A DNA stretch of 64,000 nucleotides from an uncultured Eubacterium sp. (GTDB lineage: Bacteria > Bacillota > Clostridia > Oscillospirales > CAG-272), in contig UQUT01000001.1 of assembly GCA_900544285.1 (NCBI GenBank), positions 186,001-250,000 on the forward strand, given 5' to 3'. The position numbers and the translations under genes were made by a program. This document shows, piece by piece, positions 30,671 through 38,414 of this stretch; the stretch's first letter is position 1; each line of letters begins with the position of its first letter. Under the pieces are notes generated by a model. That model searched no databases. It saw only the letters and a program-made list of their open reading frames with translations, and was not told the origin of the DNA.

Positions 30671-31852
30671 TTGATTGAATTTCTCGAAAAAATATGGGAA
30701 TCGACGGGTCTTCACCTTTTTCAAGGTAATACAAGTCTTCTCATAAAAACCCTTATAATGTACGTCATCATCGGCGTGCTTGTATATCTCGCGGTTGTCA
30801 AGGGCTTTGAGCCTCTGCTCCTTTTGCCGATCGCAGCCGGTATGCTCCTTGCGAACATTCCAGGCGCAAACCTTTTCCATTCGGAGCTTTTCATTGGCGA
30901 CGCTGAATTTTCCATACTCGACGTCGTAAAGAAAGGCAACCTTATAGACTTTCTTTATCTCGGAGTCAAGCTCGGAATTTATCCCTCGCTGATATTCCTC
31001 GGCGTCGGCGCGATGACGGACTTCTCTCCCCTCATTGCAGACCCGAAGCGCCTCTTTATGGGCGGAACGGCACAGCTCGGCGTATTCGCTGCTTTTGCGG
31101 GCGCGCTTCTCCTCGGATTTACGGACAAAGAAGCGGCGGCTATCGGTATCATCGGCGGAGCTGACGGTCCAACGGCAATCCTTGTGACAAAGATTCTTGC
31201 TCCTCACCTGCTCGGCGCAATCGCCATTGCCGCATATTCATATATGGCGCTGATTCCTATGATTCAGCCGCCGATAATGAAGCTGTTGACAACAAAGAAG
31301 GAGCGCGCCATAAAAATGGAGCAGCTCCGCCCGGTTTCAAAGCTGGAGCTCATTGCATTCCCGATAATCGTTATAATCCTTGTTTCAATAATACTCCCGG
31401 ACGCCGCTCCGCTTATAGGCTTCCTCATGTTCGGAAACCTTCTGACAGTCTCCGGCGTTACGGACAGAATTTCAAAAGCCGCTCAGAATGAGCTTATGAA
31501 TATCGTTACGATATTCCTCGGCGTTTCCGTCGGCGCGACGGCGAGCGCGGAAAACTTCCTCGCCATCGACACTCTTAAGATAATCGCTCTCGGTCTTTGC
31601 GCGTTTATGCTTTCAACTGTCGGCGGACTTCTCGGCGGCAAGTTCATGTGCTGGATAACTCACGGAAAGATCAATCCGCTTATCGGTGCGGCAGGCGTTT
31701 CAGCCGTTCCCATGGCTGCACGTGTTGCGCAGAAGGTCGGCAGAGAGGAAAATCCGGACAACTATCTTCTTATGCACGCTATGGGACCGAACGTCGCAGG
31801 CGTTATCGGCTCGGCTATCGCGGCGGGAGTATTCCTTGCCCTGTTCAAATAA
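30671..31852 (+). CDS. oadB: Sodium-translocating decarboxylase beta subunit
   Basis: The integral membrane subunit that decarboxylates carboxybiotin and pumps Na+ out of the cell. It has 393 residues and about nine hydrophobic segments, with conserved signatures FLGVGAMTDFSPLIADPK near 113, IIGGADGPTAI near 160 and the PLIGAAGVSAVPMAARV region near 336. Asp in the IGGADGPT segment is the family's Na+-linked residue. The start is TTG 30671, eight bases after GGAGGTG; no ATG fits. The partner for substrate could be either carboxyltransferase of this operon. Confidence 0.93.
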   Translation: MIEFLEKIWESTGLHLFQGNTSLLIKTLIMYVIIGVLVYLAVVKGFEPLLLLPIAAGMLLANIPGANLFHSELFIGDAEFSILDVVKKGNLIDFLYLGVKLGIYPSLIFLGVGAMTDFSPLIADPKRLFMGGTAQLGVFAAFAGALLLGFTDKEAAAIGIIGGADGPTAILVTKILAPHLLGAIAIAAYSYMALIPMIQPPIMKLLTTKKERAIKMEQLRPVSKLELIAFPIIVIILVSIILPDAAPLIGFLMFGNLLTVSGVTDRISKAAQNELMNIVTIFLGVSVGATASAENFLAIDTLKIIALGLCAFMLSTVGGLLGGKFMCWITHGKINPLIGAAGVSAVPMAARVAQKVGREENPDNYLLMHAMGPNVAGVIGSAIAAGVFLALFK

Positions 31853-31876
31853 TTGAAAGGTAATTAAGGTGTAAAT

Positions 31877-33274
31877 ATGGCTAAAGTTAAAATTTGTGAA
31901 ACCGTCCTCCGTGACGCTCACCAATCGCTCGTCGCAACGAGAATGACGATGGATCAGATGGCTCCGATCCTTGAGCAGATGGATAAGGTCGGTTATTATT
32001 CCCTTGAAGCATGGGGCGGCGCGACATTTGACGCATGCATCCGCTTCCTCGGCGAAGACCCCTGGGACAGACTGCGCAAGATAAGAGCGGCTGTCAAGAA
32101 TACAAAGCTCCAGATGCTTTTCAGAGGTCAGAACATTCTCGGCTACCGTCACTATGCGGACGACGTTGTTGAGTACTTCGTTCAGAAGTCGATCGCGAAC
32201 GGCATAGATATCATCAGAATTTTCGACGCTCTCAACGATCCCCGCAACCTTGAAACGGCTATCAAAGCCACAATCAAAGAGGGTGGACACGTTCAGGCAG
32301 CTATCAGCTACACGACAAGCCCCGTTCATACAAACGAAAAGTTTGCACAGTACGCAAAGCAGCTTGAAGGCATGGGCGCAAATTCCATCTGCATAAAGGA
32401 TATGGCAGGACTTCTGACGCCTTATGCGGCATATGACCTTGTAAAGAAGATCAAAGAAACAGTCTCTGTTCCCGTCGAGCTTCACACGCATTACACCTCC
32501 GGTCTTGCTTCTATGACGCTTCTCAAGGCTATCGAAGCGGGGTGTGACATAGTTGACACGGCAATCTCTCCCCTCGCAATGGGAACGAGCCAGCCACCCA
32601 CAGAGTCTCTCGTTGCCGCTCTTGCCGGAACGGAATACGATACGGGGCTCGACCTTGAAGAACTCCAGCCCGTTGCCGACCATTTTACAAAGGTGCGCGA
32701 GCAGTTCATCAAAGACGGTCTCCTCGACCCGAAGGTGCTTAAAGTAAACGTAAACACGCTTCGTTATCAGGTTCCGGGCGGAATGTTCTCAAATCTCATC
32801 TCCCAGCTCAAACAGGCGGGAAAGAGCGAACTCCTCTCCGACGTTCTCGCGGAAGTTCCGAACGTCCGCAGAGACGCGGGCTATCCTCCGCTCGTAACGC
32901 CCAGCTCGCAGATTGTCGGCACACAGGCGGTGTTCAACGTTATCGGCGGCGAACGCTACAAGATGGTTACAAAAGAGTTCAAGGGAATCGTTCGCGGCGA
33001 ATACGGCAAAACTCCCGTTGAAATCTCTCCCGAATTCAGAAAGAAGATTATCGGAGACGAAAAGCCGATAACCTGCCGCCCCGCCGACATGCTCAAACCC
33101 GAGCTTGAAAAGCTCCGCGAAGAAGTCAAGCCTTGGGCAATTCAGGACGAGGACGTTTTGACATACGCACTGTTTGAACAGGTTGCCGTCAAGTTTTTTG
33201 AGGCAAGAAAGGCAAAGTTGCACGCTCTTGACTCCGAAAACGCATACTTCAACGGCAAAGTCCACAGTATTTGA
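31877..33274 (+). CDS. oadA: Oxaloacetate decarboxylase alpha / pyruvate carboxylase B-type carboxyltransferase
   Basis: A 465-residue TIM-barrel carboxyltransferase that removes the carboxyl group from oxaloacetate and loads it on biotin. Motifs are ETVLRDAHQSL near residue 8, WGGATFDACIRFL near 45, FRGQNILGY near 81, IRIFDALND near 114, the catalytic-Lys motif SICIKDMAGLL near 174 and the metal-binding ELHTHYTSG near 205. It stops after the PYC_OADA region and has no C-terminal biotin domain, which is supplied by the separate carrier gene upstream. It ends the core of the operon. Confidence 0.93.
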   Translation: MAKVKICETVLRDAHQSLVATRMTMDQMAPILEQMDKVGYYSLEAWGGATFDACIRFLGEDPWDRLRKIRAAVKNTKLQMLFRGQNILGYRHYADDVVEYFVQKSIANGIDIIRIFDALNDPRNLETAIKATIKEGGHVQAAISYTTSPVHTNEKFAQYAKQLEGMGANSICIKDMAGLLTPYAAYDLVKKIKETVSVPVELHTHYTSGLASMTLLKAIEAGCDIVDTAISPLAMGTSQPPTESLVAALAGTEYDTGLDLEELQPVADHFTKVREQFIKDGLLDPKVLKVNVNTLRYQVPGGMFSNLISQLKQAGKSELLSDVLAEVPNVRRDAGYPPLVTPSSQIVGTQAVFNVIGGERYKMVTKEFKGIVRGEYGKTPVEISPEFRKKIIGDEKPITCRPADMLKPELEKLREEVKPWAIQDEDVLTYALFEQVAVKFFEARKAKLHALDSENAYFNGKVHSI

Positions 33275-33297
33275 CCGTTTTCGGGTGGTGAATTCCT

Positions 33298-34281
33298 TTG
33301 CAGATATCATGTGAATTGTTTTCATCATTACCCTTTCCCGCTATCGTCGCAGACGAAAGCGGGAAAGTAATTTATAAAAACGAAAGCGCACGAAGGTATC
33401 TTCCGCTTGTAAGGTGCGGAGCCAAAGTCGCTCCTCACATTGTCGATCCTGATGATGTGCTTTGCGGGAAAGCGGATTTCGCGAGTTTTGGCGAAATCGA
33501 GCCTTATCACCGCTCGTTTGTTTTGAGAAAAGCCGTCGAAAACGATAATTTTCTCTCGTTTCTTTTCTTCCCGACCCTCCAGTTCGGAGATACACGGGAA
33601 GCTCAACAGCAGATTATTGAATCTTCCGCGGCGGAGCTTTTCGGCTTTACAAAGTTTTTGCCTAAAGACCGCCGCACAAACAGGCTTTATGGCGACATTG
33701 ACAGATTCATCGCAAAAATAGGCAACGGGCTTGACGACAGAGTTCAGACATTTGACATCGAAAACATCATCCGCCCGTTTTCCGCTCATCTCGGCGGCGC
33801 ATTCCGTTCGCTCGGATATACAATTCATGTCGAAACGGACAGAAGCGTTGCCGCAAACCGTTATTGCACGATATCCCCGTGCAGCACCGTGTTTCTCATA
33901 AGCAGAGCTATATACGCCGCCGCGCGGGCGTCGGATGACGGCAGAGTTTTTCTTTTTGTCACCTATGATGAGTGCCAGGACGCAATCACGGCGACCGCCC
34001 GTGCCAAAAGCAAACTCAAAGTCAATGAAAACAGCATTTGTCAGCTTGCGCCGGAGTGCGTGTTCGAGGCGATGATTTTCGCCTCAATATACGGAGAAGG
34101 TTATCCGAACGTCTCGGATGACGGTGCGGGCAACGTTTCCGTTTCACTTGCGTTCCCCTGCACAGCCGGACTCGGAGGCACTTTAACGCTCCGTTCTCCG
34201 GACGATTTCGGCACGCTTGACGGATATATTCTTTCACTTTCGCGCGAAGTGTCGGAAATGCTTGAAAAATCAAAGAAATAA
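33298..34281 (+). CDS. PAS-like sensor protein with possible degenerate kinase fold (unknown function)
   Basis: A 327-residue protein I cannot assign. Residues 8-40 (LPFPAIVADESGKVIYKNESARRYLP) look like the start of a PAS domain. The middle (about 160-235) has a helix-strand pattern with NIIRPFSAHLGG and VFLISRAIYAAA that resembles a histidine-kinase dimerisation and ATPase fold. No conserved phospho-His or full N, G1 or G2 box is visible. There is no transmembrane segment. The start is TTG 33298, seven bases after GGGTGGTG, and it lies 23 bases after oadA, before a terminator. It may sense metabolites of that operon; this is inference. Confidence 0.6.
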   Translation: MQISCELFSSLPFPAIVADESGKVIYKNESARRYLPLVRCGAKVAPHIVDPDDVLCGKADFASFGEIEPYHRSFVLRKAVENDNFLSFLFFPTLQFGDTREAQQQIIESSAAELFGFTKFLPKDRRTNRLYGDIDRFIAKIGNGLDDRVQTFDIENIIRPFSAHLGGAFRSLGYTIHVETDRSVAANRYCTISPCSTVFLISRAIYAAARASDDGRVFLFVTYDECQDAITATARAKSKLKVNENSICQLAPECVFEAMIFASIYGEGYPNVSDDGAGNVSVSLAFPCTAGLGGTLTLRSPDDFGTLDGYILSLSREVSEMLEKSKK

Positions 34282-34285
34282 TCGC

Positions 34286-34312
34286 AAAACCCCGCTTCCA
34301 AGCGGGGTTTTT
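34286..34312 (+). terminator. Intrinsic terminator of the carboxytransferase operon
   Basis: A 12-bp perfect stem AAAACCCCGCTT / AAGCGGGGTTTT with a CC loop and a T-run. It separates the PAS-like gene from the ABC exporter pair. Confidence 0.88.
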
Positions 34313-34329
34313 ACGAAAGGAATCTCAAA

Positions 34330-36054
34330 ATGAAATTTATGTCAAGATATCTTAAACCTTTCTACGGAAGAATGGGTATCGGACTTTCAATAAAGACTTT
34401 CGGCACGCTCGCAGAGCTTGCACTTCCCTATATACTCAGCCGGATTCTGCGTGACGTTGTCGCAACGGAAAACATAAAAAGCATAGTCTTGTGGGGACTT
34501 ATGATGGTTGCCTTTGCGGCAGTTGCGTGCTTATGCAATATATGCGCAAACAGAATGGCGGCAAAAACGGCGAGTAGCTTTGCCGAGGCATTGCGCCACG
34601 ACCTTTTTTCAAAAACAATGCGTCTCTCCCCCGCACAGACAGATGCCTTCACGATTCCGTCACTCGAATCAAGAATAACGACAGATACATACAATCTTCA
34701 TCACTTTGTAAACATGATTCAGCGGATGGGCGTCCGCGCGCCGATACTTCTCTTCGGCGGTATAGCCATAACCCTTATAATGGACAGTTACCTTGCCCTT
34801 GCGATGATAGCCGTCCTGCCGTTTATTTTCGTAACAGTGTATTTCATATCAAAAAAAGGTATTCCGCTTTATATAAGGGTTCAGTCCTCTGTTGACAAAA
34901 TGGTTCGCGTTGTCCGCGAGGATTCGCAGGGCATACGCGTTATAAAAGCGCTTTCGAAATCCGAACACGAGCATAATCGCTTTGACAAGGTAAACCGCAA
35001 GCTCGTATCAGATGAACAGCGTGCGGGAATAACCATGGGCGCGGTCAACCCCGTGATGACGGTGCTGATGAATCTCGGCATAGTCGCGGTCATTGCTTTC
35101 AGCGCGGCGCGCGTTCAGGGCGGAAAATCCGATCCGGAAACCGTCATTGCTTTTATGCAGTATTTCACGCTCATCTCCATGGCAATGATGAGTGTGACAA
35201 GAATCTTCGTTATGTATACAAAAAGCTCGGCTTCCGCAAGGAGAATTGCCGAGGTCATAGATACGGAAAACGACCTCACCCTCAAAAGCGAGGACGAATG
35301 TCCGTGCGCGGAAAAAGCGCCGTTTGTCTCGCTTAAAAACGTCTGCTTTTCATATGCAGGCGTAAAAGATGACGTGAGCAATATTTCCGTCGACATAGGA
35401 AAAGGCAGCTCGCTCGGAATAATCGGCGCGACGGGAAGCGGGAAATCGACTCTTATCAAGCTGATTATGCGCTTTTATGACGTTTCCTGCGGCGCAGTTT
35501 ATATCGGCGGACGCGACGTACGCACGATACCGCAGAGCGAGCTTTACGGCAAATTCGGAACGGCTATGCAGAGCGACTTTCTCTATGCGGACACGATTGA
35601 GGAAAATATCCGCTTCGGCAGGAACATTTCGCACGAGCAGATAGTCTTTGCCGCAAAAATTGCTCAGGCGGATGACTTCATATCTGCTTTCCCCGAGGGC
35701 TACGGACATATGCTCTCTCAGCACGGAACGAACATTTCCGGCGGGCAGAAGCAGCGTGTTCTGATTGCTCGCGCAATCGCCGCAAAGCCCGAAATTCTCA
35801 TTCTTGACGACAGCTCCTCCGCCCTTGATTACAAAACAGACGCCAATCTCCGTCGTTCGCTCAAAGAGCATATGAACGGCACAACTCTTATAACGGTTGC
35901 GCAGAGGGTCAGCTCCGTCAAGGACTGTGAAACGATAATCGTTATGGAAAAGGGCGAGATAATCGCCTCCGGTACGCACGAAGAGCTTCTTTCGTCATGC
36001 CCTGTTTACAGAGAAATAAGCGATTCGCAGATGGGAGGTGCTTTCGTTGAATAA
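34330..36054 (+). CDS. ABC exporter half-transporter with degenerate ATP site (first subunit)
   Basis: A 574-residue permease-ATPase fusion with six transmembrane helices in about the first 300 residues and a C-terminal nucleotide-binding domain. Walker A is GATGSGKST and the signature NISGGQKQR is intact. Walker B is LILDDSSSALD, with Asp in place of the catalytic Glu, and the switch position reads VAQRVSS, with Gln in place of His. Those changes mark the non-hydrolytic half of heterodimeric exporters of the BmrC/TM287 kind. It pairs with the next gene, which overlaps it. Drug or lipid export is typical; the substrate is unknown. Confidence 0.93.
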   Translation: MKFMSRYLKPFYGRMGIGLSIKTFGTLAELALPYILSRILRDVVATENIKSIVLWGLMMVAFAAVACLCNICANRMAAKTASSFAEALRHDLFSKTMRLSPAQTDAFTIPSLESRITTDTYNLHHFVNMIQRMGVRAPILLFGGIAITLIMDSYLALAMIAVLPFIFVTVYFISKKGIPLYIRVQSSVDKMVRVVREDSQGIRVIKALSKSEHEHNRFDKVNRKLVSDEQRAGITMGAVNPVMTVLMNLGIVAVIAFSAARVQGGKSDPETVIAFMQYFTLISMAMMSVTRIFVMYTKSSASARRIAEVIDTENDLTLKSEDECPCAEKAPFVSLKNVCFSYAGVKDDVSNISVDIGKGSSLGIIGATGSGKSTLIKLIMRFYDVSCGAVYIGGRDVRTIPQSELYGKFGTAMQSDFLYADTIEENIRFGRNISHEQIVFAAKIAQADDFISAFPEGYGHMLSQHGTNISGGQKQRVLIARAIAAKPEILILDDSSSALDYKTDANLRRSLKEHMNGTTLITVAQRVSSVKDCETIIVMEKGEIIASGTHEELLSSCPVYREISDSQMGGAFVE

Positions 36055-37882
36055 AGGCTTTGGCCCTCCGACCACGAACAATCCGAATAAAAACTCGTCT
36101 CAAAAGCTGGATAAAAAGACCCGCCGTGGCGTAATTTTAAGGCTCGGCGGATACATGCTGAAATATTGGCACCTGTTTTTGTTTGCAATAATAATCACGC
36201 TTCTTTCAAACCAGCTTTCCCTTATGGGACCGGAATTTTCGGGAAGCGCAATCGATGCAATCTCCGCCGAGGGAGGAGTCGACTTCCCCGCGGTCTGGGA
36301 AAACGTTCTAAAAATGCTTGTCTGCTATCTCGCCTCCGGTGTCTTATCATATATTCTCGCAGTAGTTATGATAAAACTCAGCCAGAAGATAATTTATACA
36401 ATGCGCCGTCAGCTTTTTGAAAAACTGACATCGCTCCCCGTGAGCTATTTTGATACCCACGCAACAGGCGACATAATCAGCCGTATATCATACGACATCG
36501 ATACCGTAAATTCCTCCCTCTCGCACGATCTCGTTCAGGTCATGTCAAGCATTTATACGGTCGTCGGCTCGGCGATATTCATGTGGCGCATTTCAAGGCC
36601 GCTGATAATCGTATTCATCATCACCGTGCCGATTTCGATTGTTTTTACGCGCTACCGCTCAAAAAAAGTGCGTCCTCTGTTTCACAAGAGGTCGCAGAAA
36701 CTCGGCGAGCTGAACGGCTATGCCGAGGAAATGCTCTCAGGCGGAAAGACCATCCGCGCATACAACAGAGAGGACGAAATCTGCTCACGCTTTGACGCGC
36801 GCAACAGGGACTCCGTTGACGCTTATTACAAAGCAGATTATTACGGTGCAGCGCTCGGTCCCTCCGTCAACTTCATAAACAACCTTTCGATTTCTCTTGT
36901 TATGATTTTCGGCGGAACACTCTATATGTTTTCGCAGAGCGGAAAGGTTGCCGAAGGGACGCTTTTCTTCATTTCGCTCGGCGGAGTTGCAAAGTTCGTT
37001 CAGTATTCAAGAAAATTTGCAGGCCCGATAAACGAGTTCGCAAATATTATGAGCGAATTTCAATCCGCATTTGCGGCGGCTGAAAGAGTTTTCCGCATAA
37101 TAGACGAAACGCCCGAAAAAGCCGACGCGCCGTCTGCGGAGGTGCTTTCCTCCGTTGAAGGAGAGGTTGAGCTTTCGGACGTTACCTTCGGTTATACTCC
37201 CGAAAAAATTATTCTTCACGACGTTTCCGTAACGGCACCACACGGCAAAACGCTTGCAATAGTCGGTCCGACGGGCGCAGGAAAAACTACGGTCATAAAC
37301 CTGCTTATGCGCTTTTATGATGTAAATTCCGGAACGATAACAGTTGACGGAACAGACATCCGGAATATCACCCGTTCTTCCCTGCGCAAGGCTTATACAA
37401 TGGTTCTTCAGGACACTTGGCTCTTTCACGGCACCGTTTTTGAAAACATAGTCTACGGCAAGGAAAACGCCACGCGGGACGAAGTCATCGCCGCGGCAAA
37501 AGCGGCAAAGATCGATTCGTACATCGAGCACCTGCCGCAAGGCTATGATACCGTCCTCTCCGATGACGGCGTAAATATTTCAAAGGGTCAGCGGCAACTG
37601 ATAACAATCGCCCGCGCAATGCTCTCCGACGCTCCGATGCTCATTTTAGACGAGGCAACGTCAAACGTTGACTCGCGCACAGAGCTTCAGATCCAGCAGG
37701 CAATGCAGACGCTTATGCGCGGCAGGACGTGCTTTGTTATTGCGCACAGGCTTTCAACAATAAAGAACGCCGACCTTATAATCGTCATCCGCGACGGTAG
37801 CATAACCGAGCAAGGAACACACGAAGAGCTCCTCAAAAAAGGCGGATTTTACAGTGCGCTTTATAATTCGCAGTTCTCCTGA
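36047..37882 (+). CDS. ABC exporter half-transporter with canonical ATP site (second subunit)
   Basis: A 611-residue permease-ATPase partner of the preceding gene, with an N-terminal extension of about 35 residues, six membrane helices and a nucleotide-binding domain. Walker A is GPTGAGKTT, Walker B LILDEATSNVD has the catalytic Glu and the switch His is present in VIAHRLST. The signature is NISKGQRQ, a non-canonical Lys. Its weak signature would face the degenerate Walker B of subunit one, so both defects fall in the same composite site. The start is taken as TTG 36047, eight bases after GGGAGG (a GTG at 36038 is too close), overlapping the first gene by eight bases. Confidence 0.92.
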   Translation: MNKGFGPPTTNNPNKNSSQKLDKKTRRGVILRLGGYMLKYWHLFLFAIIITLLSNQLSLMGPEFSGSAIDAISAEGGVDFPAVWENVLKMLVCYLASGVLSYILAVVMIKLSQKIIYTMRRQLFEKLTSLPVSYFDTHATGDIISRISYDIDTVNSSLSHDLVQVMSSIYTVVGSAIFMWRISRPLIIVFIITVPISIVFTRYRSKKVRPLFHKRSQKLGELNGYAEEMLSGGKTIRAYNREDEICSRFDARNRDSVDAYYKADYYGAALGPSVNFINNLSISLVMIFGGTLYMFSQSGKVAEGTLFFISLGGVAKFVQYSRKFAGPINEFANIMSEFQSAFAAAERVFRIIDETPEKADAPSAEVLSSVEGEVELSDVTFGYTPEKIILHDVSVTAPHGKTLAIVGPTGAGKTTVINLLMRFYDVNSGTITVDGTDIRNITRSSLRKAYTMVLQDTWLFHGTVFENIVYGKENATRDEVIAAAKAAKIDSYIEHLPQGYDTVLSDDGVNISKGQRQLITIARAMLSDAPMLILDEATSNVDSRTELQIQQAMQTLMRGRTCFVIAHRLSTIKNADLIIVIRDGSITEQGTHEELLKKGGFYSALYNSQFS

Positions 37883-37883
37883 C

Positions 37884-38357
37884 TTATCTGTTAAGCAGAT
37901 ACACGGAAAGGTTCAGATAGCCCGCGAATGTAAGCCAGAGTAGATACGGAAGCTGCAAAAATGCAGCTGTGCGATTGATTTTGTAAAATTTCAATATCAT
38001 TATCAGCACGAGCACCCAAAGCAACACAAGCCAGATAAACGAGAAAAGATATGCGCCGAGTCTGAAAAAGAATATCGGCCACATAAAGTTGACAATAAGC
38101 TGAATCGCATAAACGATAAGCACCGACACCTTTGACTTCTCGCTTGCATCTGCGTTGTAAATAAGGAATGACGATATTCCCATCAGGGCGAAAAGTATCG
38201 TCCAGGCAACGGGAAATATCCAGGCGGGCGGCGAGCCTTCGGGCTTTATCATCGCCCCGTATGCTTCCCCTGCCCTTGCTATAAGCCCCGACGCCGTACC
38301 AACGGCGAGCGGGATGAAAATTGAAAGTATAAGTGAACCCCATTTGATTTTTTTCAT
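37884..38357 (-). CDS. tspO: TspO/MBR family protein
   Basis: A 157-residue five-helix membrane protein of the tryptophan-rich sensory / peripheral benzodiazepine receptor family. The conserved segment PEGSPPAWIFPVAWTILFALMG is near residues 38-60, and IVNFMWPIFFF matches the family N-x-x-W region. Members bind porphyrins and related ligands and affect stress responses; the role here is unknown. The ATG at 38357 follows GAGGAG, which lies in the arm of a long hairpin. The stop is one base from the stop of the convergent ABC exporter gene. Confidence 0.9.
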   Translation of the reverse strand: MKKIKWGSLILSIFIPLAVGTASGLIARAGEAYGAMIKPEGSPPAWIFPVAWTILFALMGISSFLIYNADASEKSKVSVLIVYAIQLIVNFMWPIFFFRLGAYLFSFIWLVLLWVLVLIMILKFYKINRTAAFLQLPYLLWLTFAGYLNLSVYLLNR

Positions 38358-38360
38358 AAC

Positions 38361-38405
38361 AAAACTCCTCTCTTGCACAAAAATTCTACGCAAGAGAGGA
38401 GTTTT
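38361..38405 (-). promoter_or_regulatory. Long hairpin that buries the tspO ribosome binding site
   Basis: A 16-bp perfect stem AAAACTCCTCTCTTGC / GCAAGAGAGGAGTTTT with a 13-base loop, between the GH31 gene and tspO. The 3' arm contains the tspO GAGGAG Shine-Dalgarno. It may also act as a weak terminator for the glycogen operon (only TTTTG follows). Confidence 0.7.
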
Positions 38406-38414
38406 TTATTCATT

